A stretch of DNA of 64,000 nucleotides from Lingula anatina (GCF_001039355.2 NW_019775635.1:737973-801972), one strand, 5' to 3'. Shown: positions 1 to 13,400, counted from the first letter of the stretch. The notes: a model not told the origin generated them from the sequence alone. Made by a program: numbers and translations.

Positions 1-472
1 GATTATTTTGAAAAAATATTTTTAGAAAAAACATGGGCTTACTAACTTTGAATATCGGAATGGATTTATTAATAATTGATAAGTATGGAAAAGGCGTCAT
101 TTACCCCAGAAAAAGCTTTTTTTTTGGGGGGGGGGCAAAGCGAACAGTTGTTATGTCGTTAACAACTCTGAGACTTTTTGAAAAAAGGCATATTGTACAA
201 GACTTATTGTGTCTTTGGAAGTGACCCCCAGTAGATAATCAATTAATGTGGCATGCATAGGCGCCTGTCTCACCTGGCTGCCCCTGCTGTGTGACCAACA
301 TATAGCGGGAGGTGGGGGCGTATGGCAAGGATAATGCCCGGTCAAAGATTAATATATGATTTCAAATTCACACGACAAAGTAAGAACTGTTAATTTTCAA
401 TCCTAAAGCTTAGACGTAAGAACCCATTGCAATTGTCTTGACCATTTATGATTTCGTTACCCTTTTTTCAAG
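1..472. other. Non-coding left edge, probably intron of the lectin receptor gene
   Basis: No exon can be supported here. The stretch ends in a pyrimidine-rich tract and an AG acceptor at 471-472 that opens the first visible exon of the lectin receptor gene. That exon begins in phase 1, so the signal-peptide exon must lie further left, either here unrecognised or outside the window. Short open frames (33-224, and 151-345 on the minus strand) have no splice context and no family resemblance. Confidence 0.5.
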
Positions 473-1569
473 GTACTGAAGAAGCCAAAAACTGTTCTTC
501 AATCCAAGAAGGCATAATACTGGGTTTATCTTGTCTTGGTGACCAAGCAATACAAGTTTTGAGTATACGATATCGACAGTCGAGTGTCTATGGTGGTTGC
601 AATCAGTTTACTGACACTGTCACATGCATTGACGTAGCCAACAACTTGCAAACACGTGCGGATTTGGCGAACGAGTGCGATGGGAGAGAAACGTGCAAAG
701 TGGAAATACGTCCACAGCCATCTATTCAGTGTACTTTGGAGGCGTCAGTCACATTCAAGTGTCTGCCAGGTAATGATGTAATATTTGCTTTCGAGAAAAA
801 TATTGTAAGTTTCATTAATTCCGATACCTTGTGCCTCACTGATGGTCAAAAACGTGTAATTTATTTTTGCCTACTAAATTGCAATTTCATGAAAATGCTT
901 TGAAAGACGCTTTCTGGTATATATTTCTGTTTGTCTTAATATATCGTTGTCGTTTGTAGGATGTTATATATCATAGGGAAATTATTACCAGTGAATTTCG
1001 ATTTTGTAGTATAGTCTATTCTTTGCTTTATATTACATGTATAAATAAACATATACGTATACTATGCATGTATACTACAAACATTCTAAGAAAATGCTAA
1101 GGACACGTTAACTGTTTACAATATGTGTTTTTTAATGTTTAATCATTATTACAGTAAAACCATGTAATGTGATCAAATTCTTCAAGTTTCACATTTCTCT
1201 ACCTTCAGTCCAATATATGTGTGACGCTGGCGGGTACAGAACGGAATCAAGGATCTACCTGGCCAGTATTGACTTTCCGCACCCATTGCCTAATGACGGG
1301 TCTACCTGTGTTTGTGAATTCAGGGCAAAAAGTGATGCAAATAATGTCACGGGAGATCTGTTACACAGCAGCAGAACTCATGTATCGGAGTGTCAGCGTA
1401 CCGGCATGGAAGAGTCACATTTACAAATATCTGGCGCGGTCTCTCTAAGCCCTGGCTGTACCCAAGTCAACCAATACAACGTGACTACAAAGTTAATAAC
1501 AGTGACATTGTATGGTAGAGACAATCCAGACCCTTTCTTGTTTTTATTTGAAGGTAAGTTACAATAAAG

Positions 1570-1619
<50 letters not shown>

Positions 1620-3335
1620 CCTTACATATAATTCCTTTGGAATGAAAACGTAATGTTTTTACGCTATGGATTTTAAACAGCACTTACTTCGAACACGACT
1701 AGATTTTTTATACATATTCGGGCTTAAACCATAGGAGTAAAAGCCACACGCTTAAACTGCATTTACTACAGACTTTCTCCGGCAAAGATTAAATGTGCAG
1801 CCGTTTTGACATTTTTCGAATATATGCTTGGTTTTTTATCAAAATAGACAAGACCATAAAATATTGTCATTCAAATGGATGCACACGCACACGCTTAGGA
1901 ATCAACTGAAATCTTACGGAGTGTTTTCCAATATCATTCCTGGTTTCTGTAAAGTTTTATGCAAAGAGTGTGCACATGTCATGTCGACTTAAATATATAT
2001 TTTTTTTTCTGTTCTAGCTGCTGATCCTGGATACTTGATGTCAATCAGCTGTAACATGATAACAGTTAGTTCTACCACGAAATTACCGCCATCCAATCCA
2101 CCGTCTACCACTACCTCAAATGGACACAGTGGTTCTGCTTCAACTTCTGGTTTAGGTTCTGTTTCAACTTCTGGTTCAGGATCTGGTTCAAATTCTGGTT
2201 CGGGGACTGGTTCAAATTCTGGTTCAGGGACTGGATCAAATTCTGTTTCAGGTTCTGGTTCAAATTCTGGTTCGGGTGCAAATTCTGTTTCAGGTTCAGG
2301 TTCTGGGCAGCAGAATGGCACTGGACAATCAGATTCTCTTAATATTGGTAATTGTTTATGATGATTGTACATGATAGTTTTTTTTATAGATACCAAAGTA
2401 AATTAAAAAATTATATTAAGTAATATCTTTAATTATGTAGTACATTCATGGAATACTCTAATATTAATTGAGATATCAAATGAAAATAAGGGTAGGCGGA
2501 TAAAAAAAAAAGAAATTTAAGGCTTATATTTTGTATTTTATTTTTAAAATATAATCATTAAACCCCTATCATTTTAATAATTAACTCTCCGTTTTAATTG
2601 GGATTATTCGTTTCTGTGTTTCAGGTATGATTGGGATCGTTGCTGCTGCTGTGGTGGTTATTGTTGTTGTAATTGCTGTAACTGTCATTCTGTTAAGGTA
2701 AATTCTAAGAGATAAATTTTAATTAAAATAATAATTTTGAAAGTTGGAAACCCAATCATCATTATGATGTGTTGATAACTATTTCTAAAAAATAGGATGT
2801 CGTGACCTTGCTAAGTCAAACCTGATTGTTACTGTTAAAGTTGGTGACTGTTTGAATATATTTTTCAAGGAGAAAAAGAGGTGCTCCCGAATGGCAACCT
2901 AAGACATGTGAAGACCTTCGTTCAGCTCCCAACATGGCCACACAGCCGTCATCTGAAAAACTGCGAATGGCTGGCAGAGAAGACAGTGCCAGGAGCAACA
3001 TTCACTCCCCGCCACCATTCACGCGCCAGAAAACATCCGAGTCGCTTTATGAAGAGATTCCCTATGACAATCCATGTTTTGAAGGGGAGGATGCCAAAGC
3101 ACCGGCACCGCCCCCCAGGCCCATCTCCACAATGGCACCTACACCTGGGGTGTATGCTGGAGAGTACATAGATATGACAACAGGGGCGAAGCAGTCTGCT
3201 GAAAATGCGTACATGGGTTTAAAAGGACCGCATTCAACTGCTGAATATTCTGGGGATACGGGTAGTGAATACTATCTTACTCCAAATTCGTACATATCAC
3301 TTGTACCACAAGGAGGAGAAAATGCACCAAAATGA
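473..3335 (+). CDS. SUEL-type lectin domain receptor with tyrosine-rich cytoplasmic tail (5' partial)
   Basis: Exons 473-769, 1155-1553 (start possibly 1209), 2018-2347, 2625-2697 and 2870-3335 join in frame (phases 1-1, 1-1, 1-1, 1-2, 2-stop) to about 520 residues; the start is missing. Exon 1 encodes a rhamnose-binding (SUEL/Gal_Lectin) type domain: an LSC strand, spaced cysteines, a CDGRETCKV core matching the family's CnGKqsC motif, and a closing FKC. Exon 2 encodes a second domain with several cysteines, CUB-like at best. Exon 3 is a Ser/Gly/Thr stalk. Exon 4 is an Ile/Val/Ala membrane helix followed by a basic stop-transfer RKRG. Exon 5 is the tail, with YEEI, YDNP, YIDM, YMGL, YYLT and YISL tyrosine motifs and a PPPRP proline motif. 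Known: SUEL domains bind rhamnose or galactose. Inferred: a surface receptor that signals through SH2 proteins. The ligand cannot be read from sequence. Confidence 0.8.
1573..1617. repeat. (TA)n microsatellite
   Basis: An uninterrupted TA dinucleotide run lies about 20 bases after the donor of the second lectin-receptor exon. It is intronic and probably length-polymorphic. Confidence 0.95.
2140..2310 (+). repeat. Ser/Gly stalk hexanucleotide-type coding repeat
   Basis: Within exon 2018-2347 of the lectin receptor, short units of the form GGTTCT/GGTTCA/AATTCT repeat and encode alternating Ser-Gly-Ser-Asn. The block would form an extended, possibly O-glycosylated stalk between the lectin domains and the membrane. 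Repeat slippage could change stalk length between alleles. The opposite strand reads as an open Glu/Pro repeat only because of this composition. Confidence 0.8.
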
Positions 3336-4396
3336 CAGTCACATTTGGTGACTTGGTTAATAAGTGCCACCGGTCTTAATTGCAGGAAAATCAGAAATGC
3401 ATTTTGCATTTTTGTTGAGGGGGAAAATTTACGGTTGAGCCCTGGAGTCTTTGTTGTTGATTTATTTACGCTCCAAAGTTCCCAATCTAAAAGACATTCA
3501 AAGACAGGTCTCATTTTGTGATAGAACCCTTTCTATACAATGACACATAAATATACTACTGTTATGTAAGGAATCACCAATAAATATTCTTTGTACAGGC
3601 AACTACATTCTTTCTGTTTTTCTTAATATTCAGCCAGGCTGTGAACAGTTGTGAATAGTTGAGCTTCTTTTAAATCTACTTCTTGAATGAGGGACTACAT
3701 GACAAACACAACAATACAGCCGACTGCAACATTGACCAACAACTATTAAAAAATATCCATTTAATTACAATAAACCATATAGATGTCACATCTATATATC
3801 AAAATGCACTAATAGTTTCAAAAAGCTGCACGACTGTAAAATGATAATGTTACTATAAACGCAATAAGTTTCTCAATGTCACATTAGCTACATACTCGTA
3901 TACACATACTCATGTTAACAAAATTTACTACATTGAGTTTAAAAATCTGTACAAAAATGTAATATATAGTTTAACTTGAGAAGTTATCACTACTTCTAAT
4001 AAATGGCGCAGTGTTCACCTGAATGTCATGTTCAACGAGAATCCATTTGTTTGCATCAATAGTTATCATGTACAGTTATGATATAAAATTTAATTATGAA
4101 TCCGTCCAAGGAAAAGAAAATGGGAGAAAAAATTACAAGGATATGGATAAACTTTGAAAAAAAAAACATAACCGTCTTTTTACGTCCCCTTTTCTTATAT
4201 TTGTGTGGTAAAAGCCCACCCCCCACCCACCCCCAAATAACTGTAATCCAACTTTAATTACTTGAAAAGTGGAATTTAATTGTTCGGAAGCGAACGTAGT
4301 CAAGTTTAAGTTTATATATGTACATTGTACATGCATCACATAATTTCTTTTTTATTAAACTGACATTGCCGTTGGCTTTCCGACCTGTTCGAATAG
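3336..4396. other. Intergenic spacer after the lectin receptor gene
   Basis: This holds the lectin receptor 3' UTR (likely poly-A signal AATAAA at 3579-3584) followed by AT-rich DNA. I see no exon or RNA gene. A C-rich stretch lies near 4210-4233. The region ends where homology to the upstream part of giant-gene copy 2 begins. Confidence 0.5.
3579..3584 (+). promoter_or_regulatory. Poly-A signal AATAAA of lectin receptor gene
   Basis: Canonical AATAAA about 245 bases after the stop codon of the lectin receptor gene; the nearest good candidate downstream of the stop. Confidence 0.5.
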
Positions 4397-4903
4397 ATGT
4401 ATTTGTTAATTTCCAAGTCAAATAGCAGAAGCCATCAATAGACAGATCATATTTCGAATAAGAGTTTCTGTGTTTACTTACGTCTATGGTAACCCGTAAG
4501 CTTTTAGAAATAACTGAACCCGTCTTTTTAAAATGTTTTCTGTCACAACAAATGCGTTGCACTGTCTTTGTGCAGGTGAACCTGCATCCATCACATAGGC
4601 CTATTGAAGTATACAGCGCTATGTCTTGTAGGCTACACGTTTTTCAATATCGCTAAAAGAAATAATTGCCTGAGGTTCCGCTCAGCAATTTTTGGGTTTT
4701 TTTTCATATTTACATTTGTAAAAACTTAATTTAGATTTTCGGAGCTGTAAATATTTAGTACATGTAGATGTGGTGCTATGATCACTGCACACAAGACAAT
4801 ATGTGCAAGACTCAACCAATGTGGCTAGGATCATTTACTGAAACAGTCTTAAAACTGTGAGATTAAGCGAAACTTATTACATAGACTGATTGGTGGTATT
4901 AAA
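4397..4903 (+). promoter_or_regulatory. Conserved upstream block of giant-gene copy 1
   Basis: About 500 bases directly upstream of the copy 1 start codon align with 22193-22636 upstream of copy 2, with long identical stretches (for example around the AAGCTTTTAGAAATAACTG segment at 4498). The block marks the left end of the duplicated unit and presumably holds promoter and 5' UTR. I cannot place a TATA box or transcription start. Confidence 0.55.
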
Positions 4904-7022
4904 ATGTCACGGAGAATCGTTCTCGCTGCCATAGGGATTTGTGCTACGTTCGTTCTGTCATATTTTGGAGTGTCCAGCGGATTAACAGGGTAAGAGTAAA
5001 ATTTTAAGACCTGCAGCTCAGATACTATGACGCCAGTGCCCTGATGTCGGGACACCTACGACCCAGGGTCCAGCTGCACCAACGAGTCGTAACTCAGGCG
5101 TAGCAGTTGCGCCTTCCCAGAGATTAAGATCGATCCAGAGATTTAGATTTAGATCGACCTAACTCCCTGGGGGTTCACGCTAAATTGCAGTTAGCCGAGC
5201 GCGCACCATAGTTAATTACCCCCTTACGGCTTTTAGTAGGCTGACAGTAATCTAGTGAGACTCCCCACAGGAAAAGATCGATCTAAAACCTATCGGAATG
5301 GGGTCTAAATTTTTATCTCAATTTTTCTAGTAACCGTGGTTTTTGCCCTTTTTTCTTTACATTTTATATTATTCATATTTTATTATATATATACATAAAA
5401 CAGAGTTTAAATCTGGGACACAGACATACCAGTCGGTTTTACAGCTGTACATTATGGAAAAGAAATCTCTCAGAAAAGTATTTTTATTTTTTTTGGTCAT
5501 CTCAGGGATCATTTACGGCACACACACACTAGAGAAAAAACAAAATTGCTCTTCGTTGCAAATTTTGGTGGGTGAAGAAAACGGGTTGTTGTGCATTACC
5601 ATCGTTACCATTTTCAACTTCAGAACAAAGTACTGTCTTCCATACGCGTGAACAATACAAATCGTTCAATTTCAGGATTTAAATACCTGAAATACGCTCT
5701 GCTTCAATGTGTGAATAAATCTTGTCATCTGAGCGTGTAATCACAGATGCATTGATCCAATCCGGTTTCGTTTCCTTTAGACTCGCACGGCAGCGAAACC
5801 ACAGCTAGCGTGTAATTTCGTTTCCCATTGAGATCCGGCCCAGGGACTTAGCGTAAACAGTGCAGATTTCCCTTGATGACGTATTGACTCAGTCACATAA
5901 ATATTAAATGAGACTAATTAAGTAAGTTATATCTGGAACTCACTTTTTAGTGCGTAATTCATGAAAAACGATTTCAGGTCATCGCTCTTTAACCGCCGAT
6001 TCAGGATTGCAGCGTGCGCTCCCAACTCGGGGAAGTTAAGTGTATCCATTCCTGATAATATTTGTATGTGTCTAATAATACATTTGTATGTGTCTAATAA
6101 TACATTTTCCAAAATTTATGCATATAAAGCAAAATACATATTCTAAGCGGAAAGCGTGCTCACAAGATCGGCGCCATGTTTAAATTTTAATGCTCATGTC
6201 CCAATGCTGTTACCCAGTATCGTGGACATGCAGATATTTATGTAGCCAAATGTTCACAAGCACAACGAAGCTCTGTTTTTGCTCCAAATTAAGTAAGATA
6301 AGTCCATATGACTGAAATTGTCATTTATTAATGACGAAAACTAAAAAGATACAAAGTTACAAAACTGGGGAGATAATAAACATCCCCCAAACTATATAAG
6401 TGCTAAATATAAAAATAATAAAGTAAGTTAATGAAATGTAACCAGGATTAATTATGAAAAATATGAGAAATCACAACAGCTATAGGAGCAAAAAGGTTGG
6501 CGCAAATGAAAATAAAAGGGCGGATTTTCTCTTCATTGTTTTCCATACACGACTCACATTGTTAATACTTTTTGTACATTGTATTAAAAGCAGATTCGTT
6601 TCATTATTTTTCAGACATGTTTGTACCAGAACGGAAGAAAGAAACTTCACGAGATTGGTCAAACATTATCGATCTTGCAGAACGGTAGTGCCATGTGGAC
6701 TCTGGGACTGGGGCAGATGCACCAGGTAACTTTCTGTCGTAAGGGGTACGATGAATAAATTCCCACATTAAAATATAACAAAGAAGTTAGGGGACTGCTT
6801 ACATTCGAAGAAAATCATTTTTTCAATATTCTTATATTATTTAATTTTATAAAGTGAAATCAATTATAGCGCAAAACACAGATTTTGTTTCCATAAAATG
6901 CTTATTTTGTTCTTAGAATTTTGTTTTGTCTCGTCTCATTCTAGCGTATTTATGAATCTTGTAACCAAACATATTCAGTGCCCCCGTGATGAACATTGAT
7001 ATACATGTATTACAAAATGTAG

Positions 7023-7071
<49 letters not shown>

Positions 7072-7386
7072 NAAGAAGAGCTAAAATAGCCACCGTCTTC
7101 ACAACGAGCAAAACAGTATACAAATAAACACGGTTTTATAACATCACCGTTTGCAACAATATTTTCGCAAGTTGAAGACTTGTTGTGGGAAGGCTGTATT
7201 TGTATATTTACAAATCGGTGAAAAGGGAATTAAAGAATATAATTTTAAAATTGATCATTTTTAATCTTTTTGGCAATTAAGGCTTTGTACAAATTATCAG
7301 TGAATTATTTTACTTTTGATTATGAAACAGCAATAATAATGATGAAGATTATATCAGTGCTATTTATTATAAATGAAATGGTTGCG

Positions 7387-7430
<44 letters not shown>

Positions 7431-10400
7431 TGGTGAAATGTTCAGCAACTCACAAATCCCTAATTACAGATACATGTAACCACATTTGAATAGACACAAA
7501 AAACTGTTTAATAATGTCATTAAAAACACACACACACACAAACAATCAAACAAACAAATAAACAAACAATAAATGAATAAATAAATATACCACATGTGAC
7601 CCAGTGCTGAATAAAGTATTATTGGCACGGCATAAATGATTTGAAAATTTCATCTGTAAGAAGCACATGGCTATATTACCTTTCCAGCTACTACGACTGT
7701 AGCACGTACAGCTTAGCCTACGACACTCTCCCAGTAACAGTAGAATACTGCTGTGATGGGTGGTCCGCTGGGATCAACGCGACAAACACTAGCAGTTGCG
7801 ACATACGTAAGTCGACGTATTCTTTTATAGAATTTAGACACACAAAATAGTTTGTTTTCAATTTAATTTACAATGGGATGACACACGAAAAATGAAGATA
7901 TCTGGAGTAAAATGAGTAGAATTTTCCGAAGTTTATTAATAGAATTGAGAGCCCTGCATATATCAGATCATTATGTCCGGATCTGAATACATACACAGGG
8001 CCAAAGTGCAACCGTGTTTTAGTCAAAGAAATAATGACTGTGCCCTTAGGAGGCCAGTGAAAGTTTTTATTTGCATTGCTAACAAATTAATCTGGTGAAT
8101 GGATTTTGTTTCAGCTGTTTGCGCTGTAGGGTGTGAGAATAATGGCGATTGTATAGCGCCCGACACCTGTAAATGCCAGCCGCCTTACCACGGCTTTACC
8201 TGTAACGAAAGTAAGTCATGGTCGCTGTCAGTGCAAACTAGCAATTTGTATGCACCAGAATAATATTTTTTGTGAGGTATTTATTACAATGGTGTTTATT
8301 AAAGTCACACTAAAAAGAATTCAGCATATCTCCATTACACCTTGCTTTTGAAACTGATCGCGTCTGAATTCTGTATCAGTGCCGCATAAAGAGTCATACG
8401 TTTTTATAACTAAAGAACGCATTTGCTATTAAAATAAGTCTTAATTCTGTATCAGCGCTACGTTTTATGTCTTACGTTTCTATAAATAAAGAGTGGCTTT
8501 ACAACTGATATTGATCATGTGTCGATTTTACATCAATGCTGCGTGATAAGTCATACGTTTTTATAAATAGTGAGAAACAAGGACAGTTGTTTGGAAAACA
8601 AAAAAATGTTGTTCATAATTGCATAAGATCTTTTCATAATTTTCTTCTGCTTGAATATGAATACAAACCTAACGCGCTTGAAATAATTTCTTTGTTTTAT
8701 AATATTTAAGAAAAAACATACCAATTAGGCCAGATAAACATGATTGGTTGCATAACAATCGCCGCCTAACGGAAAATAGGATCGGTAGACGATTTTTTTG
8801 TTATTTTTTTGTATTTTAAACACACGATGTTTAACAAGCGGTTAAAGGGCCGATGTTTTTTTGTTAGCGGTTGGGGGGGGGGGGGTATCAATCTGATCTT
8901 AGAGCATAAAAGCACAAGCATTGAGATAAGTTGGTTATTTCTCCCACTTACGACACCAAAGCCATAGCTGATATTTTTTCTTTAAAAAATAAATAATGAA
9001 AAACGTATATACAAAAAAGGGCGATTTTTTCACGGGTATGTGAGGGTCGGTCGCGTTCGTACCAAACTTATTAATTTTGTCCGGCCTTATCTATTATTTA
9101 GCTTATGACCCCTGTCAAAACTACGAGGAACTCACGGTGGGTTTTGAGAGGAGCACAAATAACACCAACTTCACCACCAATCCCAAATGTGACTCTTTAC
9201 TGCTGAGGACCTGGTACAAGATAGGTCACTCACCCATCTTTCACTTGCCTACGACCTGCCCTGGGTCACCAGCTTGTGGAACGACTGGACCAGTTTGGAT
9301 GAATACAAGTGAGTACTATTTGGTTAAGAAAGACCAGAGTCGTCACTTTGAGAAGTCAAAAATCCGCGTTCTTTACTTACGACGAAAACCTTGAAATAAA
9401 ATCACGAATAAAGAGTACACAAGTACTTCGGCATCAAATTGCAGTCAAACTCGGTGAACAAAGCCCTTAGAGATCGGAAGGCCAAGGCTATTCAGCTCTA
9501 TTTACAGTGTCGTTTAGCAATACTGCGTAGCAAACCATGTAATCCTAACATATTTGAAGCTTCTGGATAAACTAGTAAAATAGTGAATGCATGTTAATAG
9601 GAAAAACATCTAATTCGAGATATATTGAGCTTGCCTAAACGTAACAATATTTTATCACCACTGTTTTACATAATCACGGAGCTTTATATCCTATTGTGAA
9701 TAGTCAGCATTGTTTTGGAGTTGTTTCAAAGAACGGAGAATTATACTTTTTATTTCAATCTAACACAAGTCTGTTAAGAAAGATGAACTCTTTGAAGACA
9801 TATTCTCAAATATTAACAAGGCAATGCATGAAGCGAAAACTTCCAAGCGAATTTACTCTGTATTTTTTTCTTTTTTGTCGTTGGTTTTATTTCACTAATC
9901 CCTTACCACTTTTATCCGTTATTATTATTATTATTTTTTTTTGGTAAGTGAGTTTGTCTGTTTTTTTTTTCAAAATTGAAAATTGAAATTCCAATTATTT
10001 TGTTTGTTTGTTTCAGCCAACACGTCTATACCAGAGGGCGACATGATAACCTTAGAAGCATGTGTTGGGTCGCCTGACAGCTGCTGTGAGTCCTTGCTGC
10101 CAGTGCAAATCAAGAATTGCACAGACTTTACGGTGTACTATCTTAGTCCGACGGTGGCATGTCCACAAGCATATTGCTTTGGTAAGACAAATCCAGATGA
10201 AATCTTAACCGAAACAATCTTTTTCTAATCAGAGGAGTATTTAAACATTATCTTAAAAAATTGATTGAATTTAAAGAATGAAAACATTTCCAGTCTTTTT
10301 TTCTGATATCCAATGGTCAAATTATAAATTATGATATTGTAAGCACAACATTGCATCAAATGAGCACTGATGTCTTGACACCGTACAAATTTCATATGTT

Positions 10401-13400
10401 TTATCAGAGGTTCCACCCTGCGTTGGTTGTAACATAACAGTGTGTCCAGATGGATACGTCGCTAAGGATGGGAATTGTGAAGGTAAGGTACATGTACTCC
10501 AATGACCTTGACCGTATTTTACTTCTGCGCAGGCTACGCCTGCCCTTAGTGTTTTACTTTTATCTAATGATGTATTTGAATATACTGGTTATTGAACTGG
10601 TATGCTGATTTTAGAGAAGAGTTTGTAATAGACGCTGATAGCCAGGGCGTATTGTAAGATTAATTCACTTTGCGTAAAGGTATAATGTGCAAAACGTTAT
10701 CGAGAAATGGATTTAAATCGGTTTTAAACCACGGGATCTAACTTTTACGGTCATTATAACCCCATAACCCGACTCACAACGTTAAAACCAGTGGAGTAAC
10801 TTCCAAACAAAACTTCATACACATGTCTGCAACTCTCTTACAGATATTGATGAATGCCTGGTTGCAAATGGTGGCTGCGATGATCGGTGCGACAATCTAA
10901 ATGGATCATTCGCGTGCGCTTGTACGGACCCAGGATATATTTTAGGAGCAGACTTTCGCTCGTGCGACGGTGAGTGTAATTTTACGTCGCTGGTGTTAGC
11001 ATGACTATTTTGGTAAAGTAAAAGTAAAGTTGTCATAGCCTATTTGCGATTATATAAAACATCAAACACTTTTTTTCATCAGATGTGGACGAGTGCAGTA
11101 TCTCTAATGGTGGGTGTGAAGATACATGCACCAATATTATAGGTTCTTTCCTGTGTTTCTGCAACCAAGATGGCTACCAGTTGGGAAATGACTCTCAGTC
11201 GTGTGAAGGTAGGTCTTGGGTATAATATAAAACACATTTACATTTTGGTGAATATATCTGGATTTCATTGTATAAAGGATTGTTAAAGTTCTTAGACGTT
11301 TCAGTTTTAATTGTAATCTTTTAAGGGTCATAACTGAAGATCAATAGGGAATTAAAACTTTGGTGGATGGTCTCATAACATAAAGATTTCGGCAAGCAGA
11401 ATGATAATTTCCTGAACAATGCCCAACTATGAGTTAATTAAGACTGACAAAAAAGTACAGCGTTAAGTAGTTGCCGCGCCAGTTCCTCTGAAAGACACAA
11501 GGCGGTCTGATTATTAGTCATCACTGACTTTGAAGACGTACACACTTTTTAAATTTTTGGAAATAGTTTTATTGGTATTTTGACAATATTTTGATACTCT
11601 ATGTTGCAGATATAAATGAATGTGCTGTCAATAACGGCAGTTGTAGTGACATTTGCATCAACACCAACGGCTCCTACCACTGCGAATGTAACGAAGCTGG
11701 TTTTGTCCTTGGAGGCGACGGTCACACTTGTCAAGGTAAGAAGATGACGATGAAAGTATACGTTCTAATACGGGCTTTATTGTATGTTAACGAAAAGAGA
11801 ACCCTTTATCTATGAATGCAAAATTCGATGCACTTGCTAAGTTATTAAATTTGATAGAAAGATGGCGACGGGCACTCAACGTCTTTAAATTGTGACCATA
11901 CGTGTATCGCTATTAGTTTGCAATGGAACACGGAAAATATCAATTGCCAATCGAAATATGTTATATATGCTGTAGTTCCTAGCATCGTTATATAATGTAA
12001 ATGTTTATTTTTATTTATTTTTTCAAGTTGTCATTGAAGAGTTTAATTTTACGGCCGTTTTTAATGGAACGACAACAAGTTCAATAGCGCAAGACATTTC
12101 TTCCGAGGCACCACACGAAACAACTACTTCAGGGACGCCACAGGAGACAACTACCACAGCGACGCCACAGGACACAACTACTTCAGCGACGCCACCGAAG
12201 ACAAAATCAACAACGACTGAGAGCACTACTGTGAGGACCACAACAGTGACGAGTACACCCGTAAGCACAATCGTACAGCCGTGTAGTAACAACCCGTGTA
12301 TGAATAATGGTGTATGCTTACCATTCACAACGGGCGTCGCATGTAACTGTACTGGGACTGGGCACACTGGTATGAATTGCGAAAAAGAAGATGTGTTTTC
12401 GAAATTGGGACTTAAGTCGTACAATTTGCCCAGAGGATGCTATCTCTTAAGCTTGGTCACTGATGGTCCCGCCGGTGTGTGTAATCAGATTTGGCTGTCG
12501 TCTACATCTGCTTGGTTTAAATCTACCCAGGAAACGGATACTTTTTTCACGTTTGGAATAGTTTTCTTTGAAAACAAAGGCTCTCCGCTTTCACATAACG
12601 GTCTCCAGATAACCAATCACACCCTCACAGTGTCTTCTTTAACTCCAACTCAGTCTGTCAACGACGGGACACGCCTTCCAGCGACTTCCATCCTACAAGA
12701 GCGATGTACTGCGTCTACTTTCACGACGGAAGACGATGGTGACTTTCTACAAAGAAACTCTTTTCTTAGAAGTCTCCTTTCGTCGGCTGAGATCCAGTTC
12801 CCGGGTAATATACGGTTAGAACCCCTTTTGAAGTACGAAAGCACTCTGTCTCCACCATTTGATATCAGCATTGTTGCCGGCAGTGAACTGTTGGACGAGA
12901 ACAACGCTGTGCACAGTAGTTGTCAGGGGGCGCCACTGTCCCGTGATGTATTCTACAATATATTAACATTCCAAGAGGGTGTGAATTTCACGTACTGGGG
13001 AACTAGCTTAATTCTTCCGACACTATATGGAGACGAAAATTATTGTTTGATTTTGGACATGTGCGGAGAAAGAGATATGACATTCTTCTTTCTGTTTCCT
13101 GTAGATAAAATTGATTTAGCTGGTAGATTTGATATACTTGGTGCAGTAAGCACGTTTGGATTTCACGGCAGTGTACATGGAATTGGAATGTCGACCACAC
13201 GACGAATTGAAGTCAAACTACCCGAGTTGGCGGGAGAATTTTGGAATGGTGATGAAAAGGTTGCATTCAGGTACATCATTTCTTTAGAATTTCAAAAACT
13301 AAACAAGGCTTACCAGTATGGTGGTGTGATTGTCATTCTACCACCAGAAAGTTGCATAATATTAAGCCTCGGTCACAAACTACGTCCACGGCCTACGCAA

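Larger units (their letters stand above)
4904..8210 (+). other. Signal peptide, EMI domain and first EGF (exons 1-4, copy 1)
   Basis: Exon 1 gives an Arg-flanked hydrophobic leader ([13 protein letters not shown]...). Exons 2-3 encode an EMI domain: an HVC start, a central YRSC, a WDWGRCT segment and a closing CCDGW, the conserved Cys/Trp pattern of EMILIN- and multimerin-type EMI modules. EMI usually lies N-terminal and mediates multimerisation. Exon 4 is a compact laminin/tenascin-style EGF with six cysteines ending in HGFTCNE. All four exons are repeated in copy 2 with few changes. Confidence 0.85.

Noticed and set aside
1209-1215. Alternative acceptor at 1209 for the second lectin-receptor exon
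   Set aside because: Possible, but the acceptor at 1155 is also in phase 1, keeps an open frame and adds a cysteine (VKPCNV) that would suit the domain. RNA is needed to decide; 1155 was preferred.
1989-2396. Minus-strand open frame rich in Glu/Pro repeats opposite the lectin receptor stalk
   Set aside because: It is the antisense shadow of the Ser/Gly repeat exon; the plus strand has correct splice sites and phase and joins a membrane helix and tail.
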